Source: an uncultured Chloroflexota bacterium (GTDB taxonomy: Bacteria; Chloroflexota; Anaerolineae; Aggregatilineales; Phototrophicaceae). Taken from it: a stretch of 14,021 nucleotides of DNA. The position numbers and the translations under genes were made by a program. Below the pieces are notes generated by a model, which searched no databases, had not been told where the DNA came from, and worked only from the letters and a program-made list of their open reading frames with translations. The stretch spans positions 1 through 14,021 of the forward strand of contig CALBRY010000056.1 in the NCBI GenBank assembly GCA_937927665.1, read 5' to 3'. Shown in pieces: positions 7,477-14,021 of this stretch (position 1 is its first letter; each line of letters opens with the position of its first letter).

Positions 7477-8894
7477 TGACCGACTTTCCAGCCGAATTAG
7501 GGTTGACGCTCAAAGCCGGGCGAAGCGCCCATCTGGATTGGTTAAGCGATAACGCGCCGATCGATCATATTGCCAGTACGTTGACCGCGATGGCGAACAG
7601 CCACGGCGGCACACTGGTGATCGGCGTGTTGGGTCCCGCCGGAACGGTGGTAGGCGTCAAAGATGTTGAAAACACCATCGACCGCGTGCTGCAAGCCGCG
7701 CTCAGTGTTGAACCCTCGCTGATCATTCCCATGCCGCGTTCGACGCATCTGCGCGAACGTCCGGTTGTTGTTGTCCATATTCCGCCGGGGATGCCGCATG
7801 TGTACGCCCACGATGGGCGTTATCTGTTTCGTCAGGGGGCAGAAAATGCCGCGCTCAAGCCGCGTGAACTGCGCCGCTTGATTATCGAACGTGGCGATGC
7901 ACCGTTCGAGACGGAGATCGCACGCGGCGCCAGCATGGACGATCTCGATTGGGATCGGGTGAAGCATTACGCCGCCGGATTAAATGTCGCGGGCGAACCT
8001 GAACAACTTCTGCTCAAGCGCGGATGTGTGGCGCATCAAGAAGATCGACTGCGCCCAACAAACGCGGGTATTCTGCTGTTTGGGCGCGATCCCGGCGCTT
8101 TTGTGCGCAGCGCCGTGATTACAGCCGTGCGTTTCGCCGGAACAACGATGAGCGATACATTTACCCGCTTTGATATTTCGGGAACGCTTCCGGAGCAAAT
8201 CCGCAAAGCAGAAACATTTCTTCACGATCATCTGCGAAAAAATGTCACGCTTGGCAGCACAATGGTCAGGGATGAGCAGTTCGAATACCCTATGGAAGCT
8301 GCGCGCGAGTTGGTGGTGAACGCAGTTGCCCATCGGGATTACGGAATCGCCGGAAACGAAATTCGCCTGTTCATCTTTAGTGATCGGTTGGAGGTAACCA
8401 GCCCCGGTGGTCTACCCGGTCCGGTTACGATTACGAATATCAAAGATGAGCGTTTTTCGCGCAATCCTGTCATCGTTCAGGTACTCGCGGACTTGCGCTT
8501 TATCGAACGTCTGGGATATGGCGTAGATCGAGTCTACGATTTACTTTCGCAGCAGGGAATGTATCCGCCGCGATTTGAAGAGATGGCGGGTGGTTTTCGG
8601 GTCACATTGTTCAACCGTCCGGTTTCGGATGCAGTTGAAGAAGTGAGTGGGGATATTTCGCCGTTCAACGGTGTTTACAAGGGGATTCTCGTTAACCCGC
8701 GCCAAGAAGCCGCACTGATCCATTTACAATCCAGTCCAAGGATCACGAACCGGGATTTGCAGGATCTATGTCCGGATGTTCACCCGGAAACAATCCGCCG
8801 TGATTTGGTTGATCTGGTGAGTAAGAACATCTTGAAAAAGCTTGGGGAGAAACGCGGCTCTTATTATATGCTCAATTCAGAGCTTACTGAATAG
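7476..8894 (+). CDS. AlbA_2/Schlafen-like, GHKL-like ATP-binding, winged-helix protein (COG2865-type)
   Basis: This 472-residue protein has the architecture usually annotated as a putative transcriptional regulator or ATP-dependent helicase-related protein of COG2865. The N-terminal AlbA_2 domain (about 5-135) shows ASTLTAMANSHGGTLVIGV, VHIPPGMPHVY and the closing YLFRQGAENAALKPRELRRL. The central ATP-binding domain (about 270-375) has EAARELVVNAVAHRDYG with N282, H286, R287 and D288, then DRLEVTSPGGLPG, RNPV (R329-P331), and FIERLGYGVDRVYDLL. A winged helix (about 407-468) includes TNRDLQDLC, HPETIRRDLVDLV and GSYYML. It is probably a cytoplasmic DNA-binding regulator. The start shares a base with the lon stop, and AAGGGA lies just upstream, so it is likely translated by coupling to lon. 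The Glu of the usual L-E-F-K element in AlbA_2 is replaced (HLDW), which argues against nuclease activity. The cellular role is unknown. Confidence 0.85.
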   Translation: MTDFPAELGLTLKAGRSAHLDWLSDNAPIDHIASTLTAMANSHGGTLVIGVLGPAGTVVGVKDVENTIDRVLQAALSVEPSLIIPMPRSTHLRERPVVVVHIPPGMPHVYAHDGRYLFRQGAENAALKPRELRRLIIERGDAPFETEIARGASMDDLDWDRVKHYAAGLNVAGEPEQLLLKRGCVAHQEDRLRPTNAGILLFGRDPGAFVRSAVITAVRFAGTTMSDTFTRFDISGTLPEQIRKAETFLHDHLRKNVTLGSTMVRDEQFEYPMEAARELVVNAVAHRDYGIAGNEIRLFIFSDRLEVTSPGGLPGPVTITNIKDERFSRNPVIVQVLADLRFIERLGYGVDRVYDLLSQQGMYPPRFEEMAGGFRVTLFNRPVSDAVEEVSGDISPFNGVYKGILVNPRQEAALIHLQSSPRITNRDLQDLCPDVHPETIRRDLVDLVSKNILKKLGEKRGSYYMLNSELTE

Positions 8895-8969
8895 GCTGAT
8901 TGGGTGTGGCGCAAAGTAGTTAATCTGATACCCTGAAGATGCAATAAATACTAAAAGGGTTAGGATAGC
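8895..8969 (+). promoter_or_regulatory. Leader of the first LysM gene, no clear promoter
   Basis: These 75 nt hold the upstream signals of the first LysM protein. A weak Shine-Dalgarno (AGGA, 4 nt before the ATG) is present. The stretch CCCTGAAGATGCAATAAAT (8931-8949) resembles the sequence in front of the second LysM gene, and GATACCC (8927-8933) recurs in front of the lipoprotein gene. No good -35/-10 pair was found, and no terminator of the lon operon is visible, so read-through from lon is possible. Confidence 0.3.
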
Positions 8970-10301
8970 ATGAAATACCAGTCGCGCATATCGACATTAA
9001 CAAAACCCGCTTTGATTGCTGTTTGTGCGATTGTGGGGATTGGCATGTTGTTGGCAATCGGCATTGCTTCCCGCCCCGTTATTGCTGCCCCAGATCAGAA
9101 CACGGTTTGTTCAGCGCAGGTTCGCGCTGCACTTGACCGTGTAAGTAACGCATGTCGCGACCTTGGGCGAAACGAAGCCTGCTATGGCAACCGTGAGATC
9201 ATCGCTGAACCACGCGCCAATGTGCCACTCGATCGTCTTACTTTTTCATCCGCAGGGGATATCGCTGACCTCAGCGCGTTTCAGCGTATCAGCACCTCCC
9301 CATATGATCAAACAAATGATCAATGGGGAATCGCACTGCTAAGGGCACAAGTCAATCTGCCGGATGCGCTGCCCGGTCAAAATGTAACCTTCCTGCTTTT
9401 TGGAGACACGACACTCAGCGCTGATTCACCGGCAATGAGCGCCGTTTCTGTGCGAATCAGAGTCGGCGCGGTGCTCTGCGATGGCATCCCCGAATCGGCA
9501 CTCATCGTTCAATCTCCAGCGGATACTATCATTGAAATCACAATCAACGGCGCAGAGGTAAGGCTGGGTTCAACAGCACGCATTACAGCGCATCAAGGCG
9601 GCATAATGACGATCAGCCTCCTCGAAGGATCGGCAGAAATCCGCGCCTTTGATACCACTCAAGAACTCCTCCCCGGTACGGAAACTGAGATGGCGCTCGG
9701 CGGTGACGATGGATATACCGTGATCGCGCCTCCCAGTGCGCCGCGCCCCTTCTCGCTTGATGAAGTTGATCAGATGCCGCTGCAATTGATCGAGCAGCGC
9801 GACTGGGCTGGCATCGACCCGATTCCGCTCTCCTCATTCGACAGCGAAACCACCGTTTGCCCTACGCCTTCCCACTACATTTATCAGTATGTCGTGCGTC
9901 CGGGGGATACGCTGTCGTGGATCGCAGGTCAAGCAGGCGTGACCGTCGAAGAATTGGCGGCGGCGAACTGCATTCTAGATGCACGGTTTATCGTATTGGG
10001 TCAGCGACTCGCCGTTCCGGTCGAGATTCGTCAATCTCCCCCGTCACAATCGACATACTTACCTGTGCCACAACCCGGAGACGGGTCTAGCACCTCAGCC
10101 GTGTGCGGAAACGGCTTATGTGAGCGCGAGCAAGGAGAGAATCCCGGTCTGTGCCTCATCGATTGTCCCCCCAGTGGTGATGGCGGCGCCTGTGGAAACG
10201 GTATCTGCGAATCACAATACGGCGAAAATCCCGGTCAATGCCGCATTGACTGTCCACCGGGAGGCGGTGATGACGATGACGACGACGATGATGATGATTA
10301 G
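8970..10301 (+). CDS. Secreted LysM protein with FecR-like region, Cys-rich repeats and poly-Asp tail
   Basis: This 443-residue protein is probably exported and held at the cell wall or surface by LysM binding to peptidoglycan or a related glycan. A basic start and hydrophobic stretch (about 13-33) with a VIA-A site near residue 39 form the signal peptide. Residues about 47-175 are a conserved unnamed domain shared with the downstream paralog, containing GRNEACYGN, DQWGIALLRAQVNLP and ALPGQNVTFLLFGDTTL. Residues 178-243 are FecR-like (QSPADTIIEITINGAEVRLG, SLLEGSAEI, LLPGTETEMAL). LysM lies at about 307-351 (YVVRPGDTLSWIAGQAGVTV, GQRLAVPV). Two 23-residue Cys repeats (from residues 379 and 408) each start CGNG, and the protein ends in ten consecutive Asp residues. 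A strong terminator follows directly. The domain order is clear. The ligand and partner are not known. Confidence 0.85.
   Translation: MKYQSRISTLTKPALIAVCAIVGIGMLLAIGIASRPVIAAPDQNTVCSAQVRAALDRVSNACRDLGRNEACYGNREIIAEPRANVPLDRLTFSSAGDIADLSAFQRISTSPYDQTNDQWGIALLRAQVNLPDALPGQNVTFLLFGDTTLSADSPAMSAVSVRIRVGAVLCDGIPESALIVQSPADTIIEITINGAEVRLGSTARITAHQGGIMTISLLEGSAEIRAFDTTQELLPGTETEMALGGDDGYTVIAPPSAPRPFSLDEVDQMPLQLIEQRDWAGIDPIPLSSFDSETTVCPTPSHYIYQYVVRPGDTLSWIAGQAGVTVEELAAANCILDARFIVLGQRLAVPVEIRQSPPSQSTYLPVPQPGDGSSTSAVCGNGLCEREQGENPGLCLIDCPPSGDGGACGNGICESQYGENPGQCRIDCPPGGGDDDDDDDDDD
10104..10259 (+). repeat. Two tandem CGN-type Cys-rich repeats in the first LysM protein
   Basis: Two 69-nt units (10104-10172 and 10191-10259) encode CGNGLCE...GENPGLCLIDCPP and CGNGICE...GENPGQCRIDCPP, separated by six residues. 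Each unit has four Cys at the same positions plus a conserved Gly-Glu and Asp. This looks like a small disulfide-stabilised module. Similar C-G-N/D-G-x-C repeats are known in many extracellular proteins, and a metal-binding role for the acidic residues is a guess. Confidence 0.8.
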
Positions 10302-10304
10302 AGT

Positions 10305-10334
10305 AAAGAGCGCTCGAAAGCGCTCTTTTTGTTT
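10305..10334 (+). terminator. Rho-independent terminator after the first LysM gene
   Basis: AAAGAGCGCT (10305-10314), tetraloop CGAA and the exact complement AGCGCTCTTT (10319-10328) are followed by TTGTTTG. The hairpin starts 3 nt after the TAG stop. This is the clearest intrinsic terminator in the window. It implies that the second LysM gene has its own promoter. Confidence 0.9.
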
Positions 10335-10344
10335 GCACCGCCAT

Positions 10345-10372
10345 TTGACGTGCCGCCATTCTTGACTATCCT
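10345..10372 (+). promoter_or_regulatory. Putative sigma70-type promoter of the second LysM gene
   Basis: TTGACG (10345-10350, five of six consensus bases) and TATCCT (10367-10372, four of six) are separated by 16 nt. They lie between the upstream terminator and the Shine-Dalgarno of the second LysM gene. A second TTGACT (10362-10367) overlaps the -10 box but has no good partner downstream. This is a prediction from consensus only. Confidence 0.5.
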
Positions 10373-10395
10373 GAAAGTACGTTGCATCTAAATGC

Positions 10396-10401
10396 AGGTG
10401 G
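10396..10401 (+). promoter_or_regulatory. Shine-Dalgarno that fixes the second LysM start
   Basis: AGGTGG lies 8 nt before ATG 10410 and overlaps the body of the alternative frame opening at ATG 10392. This supports 10410 as the start and removes six residues (MQVAPS) that would precede the basic N-terminus of the signal peptide. Confidence 0.7.
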
Positions 10402-10409
10402 CACCCTCT

Positions 10410-11840
10410 ATGGACAATCGACAAAAGTTCTTCATCGCGGCACGCCGTTTGAGCGTTATGTTCAGCTTTGTGCTCTGGTTTGCGTTATCGGCATCCCCAG
10501 CGCAGCCCGCCCCGGTTGAGCAGATCGCCGGAGCAAGTTGTGGACAGGATGTCCAAGTGGCGCTCCAGCGCGTGAGTGCGGGCTGTCTACAGGTTGGACG
10601 CAATCAAGCGTGTTACGGCAATACGCTCGTAAACGTGGAACTGCGACCTAATTTGCAGCCCGGCAGCATTGCGTTTGCATCTGTTGGCGATGTGGCGGAT
10701 TTAACGTCGCTTCGCCGGATCGTCACATCGCCCTACAATTCAGCCGCTGGAACATGGGGTATCGCCTTGCTTAAAGCACAGGTGAATTTGCCCGCCGCCC
10801 TTCCCGGCGAAAATGTCACGTTCCTGTTGTTTGGCGATACAACATTGAACAATCCGCTTGGCTCAATGCGTGCATTCACCGTTGAGACACGCGTCGGAGC
10901 AATTACCTGTGAAGAAATGCCGCAGTCCGGTCTGCTCATTCAATCTCCCGCGAATCAGCAGGTGCGGATGAGCATCAACGGCGCGGATGTTGTCCTCGGC
11001 TCAACCGCTCACCTGACTGCAACGGGCGGTAACGAGATGATCATCAGCCTGCTTGAAGGTGAAGGGCATATCACCGCTTTTGGGCAAGAACGAGTCCTGA
11101 CGCCGGGTTCTGAAGTCTGGATGCCGCTCGGTGGTGAAAATGGCGTCACGGTGGTTGAACCGCCCGGTGTTGTGCGCCCATTTGACGCAGAAGAGATGAA
11201 CCGCCTCCCGCTGAGTCTCCTTGAGCGTCAAATCACGATTCCTAATCCGATTGTGGCGGATGCTGCACCTGTTGGAGACTGTACGCCTCGCACCGATTGG
11301 ACATTTAACTATCGCATCGCACCGGGGGATACCCTCGGAGGCATCGCCGGGCGTGCTGGTATTCCGCTTCAAGAACTCGCCGCTGGCAACTGTATCATCA
11401 ACCCCGCTGCGATTCTTGCAGGTCAGACGATCCGTGTACCGCGCGCGGTTTCACCGCCGCCAGCGGTTGCGACATCAACGCCTAACGTTCCTAATGTTCC
11501 CACTGCGACAGGCACTTCTAACGCGCCTCTCACCGCGTTCATGACAGCGAATCCAATGCGTATCCCATATGGAGGCTGCACAACGCTTACATGGGGTGTC
11601 AATCAAACGGGCGAAGTCAGCTATTCCAATATTGACGGGCTGCCTGTGCCGCTCAACGGAAGCCGTCAAGAATGCCCGAGTCAGACCACAACATTTATAT
11701 TCATCATGGCGTTTACGGATGGACGCGCATCCAATGCGACCGTAACCGTTGAAGTCGATATGCCTACTGTCTGCGGTAACTACATCTGTGAACCCGGAGA
11801 AACGTTTTCAAGCTGTTCTATCGACTGCCCCAGTTTATGA
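10410..11840 (+). CDS. Secreted LysM protein with FecR-like and Ig-like regions, paralog of the preceding gene
   Basis: This 476-residue exported protein is a diverged tandem duplicate of the preceding one. Start ATG 10410 is chosen from its Shine-Dalgarno. The signal peptide is RRLSVMFSFVLWFALSASPAQPA. The shared unnamed domain shows GRNQACYGN, TWGIALLKAQVNLP and LPGENVTFLLFGDTTL. The FecR-like part shows LLIQSPANQQVRMSINGADV and ISLLEGEGHI. LysM is at about 301-344 (YRIAPGDTLGGIAGRAGIPL, GQTIRVP). A Pro/Thr linker follows, then an Ig-like domain absent from its neighbour (ANPMRIPYGGCTTLTWGV, LNGSRQECPSQTTTFIF, ATVTVEV). It closes with a single Cys repeat starting at residue 455 (CGNYICEPGE...CSIDCPSL), with no poly-Asp tail. 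A promoter and a terminator on each side suggest a separate transcription unit. It is likely wall-associated, and its function is unknown. Confidence 0.85.
   Translation: MDNRQKFFIAARRLSVMFSFVLWFALSASPAQPAPVEQIAGASCGQDVQVALQRVSAGCLQVGRNQACYGNTLVNVELRPNLQPGSIAFASVGDVADLTSLRRIVTSPYNSAAGTWGIALLKAQVNLPAALPGENVTFLLFGDTTLNNPLGSMRAFTVETRVGAITCEEMPQSGLLIQSPANQQVRMSINGADVVLGSTAHLTATGGNEMIISLLEGEGHITAFGQERVLTPGSEVWMPLGGENGVTVVEPPGVVRPFDAEEMNRLPLSLLERQITIPNPIVADAAPVGDCTPRTDWTFNYRIAPGDTLGGIAGRAGIPLQELAAGNCIINPAAILAGQTIRVPRAVSPPPAVATSTPNVPNVPTATGTSNAPLTAFMTANPMRIPYGGCTTLTWGVNQTGEVSYSNIDGLPVPLNGSRQECPSQTTTFIFIMAFTDGRASNATVTVEVDMPTVCGNYICEPGETFSSCSIDCPSL
11772..11837 (+). repeat. Single CGN-type Cys-rich repeat at the end of the second LysM protein
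   Basis: The unit encodes CGNYICEPGETFSSCSIDC and ends the protein after PSL. It matches the two units of the upstream paralog, including all four Cys, the Gly-Glu and the I-D-C, but is two residues shorter in the first loop. Confidence 0.8.
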
Positions 11841-11853
11841 TTTCACGCGTTCG

Positions 11854-11886
11854 AGAGTAGGTGATCACCATGATTACCTACTCTTG
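11854..11886 (+). terminator. Long hairpin after the second LysM gene
   Basis: Arms 11854-11867 (AGAGTAGGTGATCA) and 11871-11884 pair over 14 positions with one G-T wobble and a 3-nt loop (CCA). The hairpin starts 13 nt after the stop. Only TT follows, so it is a weaker intrinsic terminator than the one at 10305, or it marks a 3' end in another way. The remaining sequence up to 11991 holds the leader of the next gene, with no clear promoter. GATACCC (11965-11971) recurs from in front of the first LysM gene. Confidence 0.55.
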
Positions 11887-11991
11887 ATGAAGTCGAATAG
11901 AAATCGTAGGGGGTTCGTGGTAGCTGGTTAAGTCCCTTTGTGGTATCTTGTCGTGACGTTTTCGGATACCCAAAAGTGATGACTTCTGCTT

Positions 11992-13548
11992 ATGGCAAGA
12001 ATCCTATGGCTGTTGATTCTCTTGTGCGCGGCGTGCAATTTCGTCGCCTCGCCTTCCCCTACGTCAACGCCCGCTGACCCGCCGACGCAGACACCGACTG
12101 AAACGCTGTCCCCAACCAGTACACTCGCGCTCACTCTGACTCCAACCAGCACCCCGACCGCGACTGAATCGCCAACAATCACTCCAACGTTTACGATTAC
12201 ACCAACGTTGACTCCGGCTGCACCGCCCACGACGACTCCGCGTCCGGTGGTAGGCTTCTTGTATGATAATTGGGAGCGTTTCGACGGTTCCGGCATTCTT
12301 AACCAGCTATCAGCGGGCATGGTCGCGTTTGTCAATTTCAACAACCGCGAAAATGTGAGCGGCACACCTCAGCCGGTCAACGATACACAAACATTGTATT
12401 TCGTTAATCCCCTCACACCGGGAGCGCCAATTCCGGTTGCCGTGACGACAGGCGCAACAGGCGATCAAATCTATATCGCACCCAGCGGCGATGCGGTCGC
12501 GTATCTGCGCCCCGCGGGAAGCGTACAGGAAAGCGGTGAGTTCAGACCGAGCGGGTTGTACGTGATCGATATGCAGATCGGTATCGACGGGCGCGTGCTG
12601 CCTATCACCAGCTTGATCCAGCAAAACATCTTTAGCCCGCCCGTCTGGAGTCCGGATGGTGCGCGCTTGGCAATCGCGCTCGATTCCGGGTATGACCTCG
12701 ATATCTACGCGATCGGGCGCGATGGCTCGAATCCCGTCAATCTGACTCCGCACGGCGCGTTTGATTTCTATCCGGCATGGTCGCCGGATGGGCGTTATCT
12801 AGCATTTCTCAGCGACCGCAATACCTGCCCCAGTTGGCGACCGGGTGAACCCGGCACATGTGATGGAACGGGCGCGCTTCCGCCCTTCGGCGGCAACGTT
12901 TTTGTCCTCGATACGGTCACAGGTACGGTGATTCAGGTCGGGGAGCAGTATGTAACCGAACAGCCGATCTTCATAAATGCTCGCACAGTTGCTTACGCCG
13001 TCGGCGATCCGATTCTGGGCGATCAGGGGCGCGCGATTTGGATGGGAGACATCATCTCCGGCACTGAAGCACCGCTCCAAAGCGTCGGCGCAAATGATCT
13101 GGTCAAGTTGAGCGAAACTTTTGCACCCACCGGCGGACTCGTTTTTTATCAATCCGCATCCGATACCTCAACAGAGTTAGTCGTCACCACCGTTGATGGG
13201 CGCGAAGTTGGGCGCTCAAATGCCTTCACATTCAGCCGCTACGGGATCGCGGCGGATTTTTCACCGGATGGCAGTCGAATCGCCATCGGCGGACGTGACG
13301 GACAGTGTCCTTACGGCGCACTTGTGCTCACGTCAACGCTCAATGTCGTGACAGCCGCCAGCCCACCGCCGAGCATGTGCGAACCTCAATATTCGCCAGA
13401 TGGACGGTATATTGCATACACTGGTATTAATCCGCGTGTTGATGGGCGCGTCGATGTGTACGTCGCCAACAGCAACGGGGCATATATTGGCAACCTGACC
13501 AGCGGCTTGCGCGGTCAAATTCTGCTCTTGGGATGGGCGGGGCGCTAG
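11992..13548 (+). CDS. Lipoprotein with Thr/Pro linker and PD40/TolB-like beta-propeller
   Basis: This 518-residue protein starts MARILWLLILLCAAC, a short lipoprotein signal with Cys15 as the likely lipidated residue (position -3 is Cys, which is unusual). Residues about 20-85 are a low-complexity Thr/Pro/Ser spacer (TPTSTPTATESPTITPT) that would extend the domain from the membrane. The remainder contains propeller-blade signatures of the WD40-like PD40 type found in TolB: VWSPDGARLAIAL (W219), AWSPDGRYLAFLSD (W263), DFSPDGSRIAIGG (F423) and YSPDGRYIAYTG (Y467). A weaker APTGGLVFYQS also occurs. Such propellers usually mediate protein or ligand binding outside the cytoplasm. No Tol-Pal partner genes are nearby, so a TolB function is not implied. 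It is separated from the second LysM gene by a hairpin and ends 40 nt before fabG. Confidence 0.85.
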   Translation: MARILWLLILLCAACNFVASPSPTSTPADPPTQTPTETLSPTSTLALTLTPTSTPTATESPTITPTFTITPTLTPAAPPTTTPRPVVGFLYDNWERFDGSGILNQLSAGMVAFVNFNNRENVSGTPQPVNDTQTLYFVNPLTPGAPIPVAVTTGATGDQIYIAPSGDAVAYLRPAGSVQESGEFRPSGLYVIDMQIGIDGRVLPITSLIQQNIFSPPVWSPDGARLAIALDSGYDLDIYAIGRDGSNPVNLTPHGAFDFYPAWSPDGRYLAFLSDRNTCPSWRPGEPGTCDGTGALPPFGGNVFVLDTVTGTVIQVGEQYVTEQPIFINARTVAYAVGDPILGDQGRAIWMGDIISGTEAPLQSVGANDLVKLSETFAPTGGLVFYQSASDTSTELVVTTVDGREVGRSNAFTFSRYGIAADFSPDGSRIAIGGRDGQCPYGALVLTSTLNVVTAASPPPSMCEPQYSPDGRYIAYTGINPRVDGRVDVYVANSNGAYIGNLTSGLRGQILLLGWAGR

Positions 13549-13575
13549 ATCACCCACTCCGCTGATGCCGCAAAA

Positions 13576-13580
13576 AAGGA
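13576..13580 (+). promoter_or_regulatory. Shine-Dalgarno that decides the fabG start
   Basis: AAGGA lies 8 nt before ATG 13589 and only 2 nt before the in-frame ATG 13583. The spacing favours 13589, giving the N-terminus MTFEGKIAVVTG, which is the usual length ahead of the glycine-rich motif in this family. Confidence 0.7.
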
Positions 13581-13588
13581 CGATGAAG

Positions 13589-14021
13589 ATGACGTTTGAA
13601 GGTAAAATCGCAGTTGTGACCGGAGCAAGTCGGGGGATCGGGCGCGGGATTGCGTTAGAACTCGCCAAACGCGGCGCGTCGATTGTGGTGAACTACAATG
13701 CCAGCGCTGATGCGGCAAACGAAGTCGTCGCCCAAATTGAAGGCATGGGCGGGAAAGCATTGGCAGTTCGTGCGGATGTAAGTCAGGAAGCAGATGCGGA
13801 CGCGCTTATTAAGGCGGCGATCGATGGCTTTGGCAAGATCGATATTTTGGTCAACAATGCCGGAACCACCCGCGATAATGTGATCATGCTGATGAAAGCT
13901 GAAGACTTCGATACCGTCGTTCAGACCAACCTCCGCAGCACATGGTTGGTGAGCAAAGCCGCTGTACGTTCGATGATGCGTAAGCGTTACGGGCGCATCG
14001 TCAATATCACCAGCATCAGCG
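13589..14021 (+). CDS. fabG: 3-oxoacyl-ACP reductase-type short-chain dehydrogenase (3' truncated)
   Basis: The first 144 residues of a classical short-chain dehydrogenase run off the right edge. The protein probably reduces 3-oxoacyl-ACP with NADPH in the fatty acid elongation cycle in the cytoplasm. The nucleotide-binding motif TGASRGIG is at 11-18, ADVS is at 62-65, and the structural NNAG is at 89-92, followed by TTRDNVIMLMKAEDFDTVVQTNL, a stretch very typical of FabG. The visible end RIVNITSIS contains the expected catalytic Ser region, while the YxxxK motif lies outside the window. A full gene would need roughly 100 more residues. No acpP, fabD or fabF gene is seen on this side, so membership of a fatty-acid operon cannot be checked. 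Other SDR oxidoreductases share these motifs, but the segment after NNAG favours FabG. Confidence 0.88.
   Translation, partial: MTFEGKIAVVTGASRGIGRGIALELAKRGASIVVNYNASADAANEVVAQIEGMGGKALAVRADVSQEADADALIKAAIDGFGKIDILVNNAGTTRDNVIMLMKAEDFDTVVQTNLRSTWLVSKAAVRSMMRKRYGRIVNITSIS

Noticed and set aside
12055..12240. Possible tandem DNA repeat
   Set aside because: The ACNCC-type periodicity comes from Thr/Pro codons of the lipoprotein spacer; units are irregular and no fixed DNA period is seen.
11928..12365. Minus-strand frame with Val/Gly repeats (GVLVGVRVSASVLVGDSV)
   Set aside because: The repeat is the reverse reading of the Thr/Pro-rich linker of the lipoprotein, not a separate protein.

Overview
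The window looks like a stretch of a moderate-GC bacterial chromosome, most likely from the Chloroflexota (Anaerolineae-like). This is inferred from the proteins. Several exported proteins have the Thr/Pro-rich spacers after a signal or lipobox that are common in that phylum, there are LysM proteins built on a FecR-like region, and the housekeeping genes (long-form hpf, lon, fabG) are ordinary bacterial types. No rRNA, tRNA, CRISPR array, insertion sequence or phage gene was seen.

Layout. At the left edge is the 3' part of a long-form ribosome hibernation factor gene (2-529, +). It converges with a minus-strand block. Read in its own direction, that block is: a membrane-anchored protein with two FlgD-like Ig modules (4750-3359), an intergenic hairpin, a PhnD-like substrate-binding lipoprotein (3209-2238), and two family-2 glycosyltransferases (2238-1291 and 1294-536). 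The last three genes overlap by 1 and 4 nt, so they form a translationally coupled operon. A short divergent region (4751-4980) separates this block from a plus-strand series.

The plus-strand series starts with lon (4981-7476), whose stop codon overlaps the start of a COG2865-type protein by 1 nt (7476-8894). That protein has an AlbA_2/Schlafen-like domain, a GHKL-like ATP-binding domain and a winged helix. Next come two tandem paralogous secreted LysM proteins (8970-10301 and 10410-11840) with FecR-like regions and C-terminal Cys-rich CGN-type repeats. The first ends in ten aspartates. After them are a lipoprotein with a Thr/Pro linker and PD40/TolB-like propeller blades (11992-13548) and the 5' part of a fabG-type reductase (13589 to the right edge).

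How they may work together. The minus-strand operon and the LysM/propeller cluster both look like envelope biology: surface glycan synthesis, an exported ligand-binding protein, and wall- or surface-associated proteins. lon and its coupled partner are a cytoplasmic proteolysis-plus-regulator pair. The most interesting parts are the lon/AlbA_2 coupling with its degenerate AlbA_2 motif, and the tandem LysM/FecR-like/Cys-repeat proteins, whose shared N-terminal domain I do not recognise as a named family. Several start codons were moved from the longest open frame to better-supported positions.
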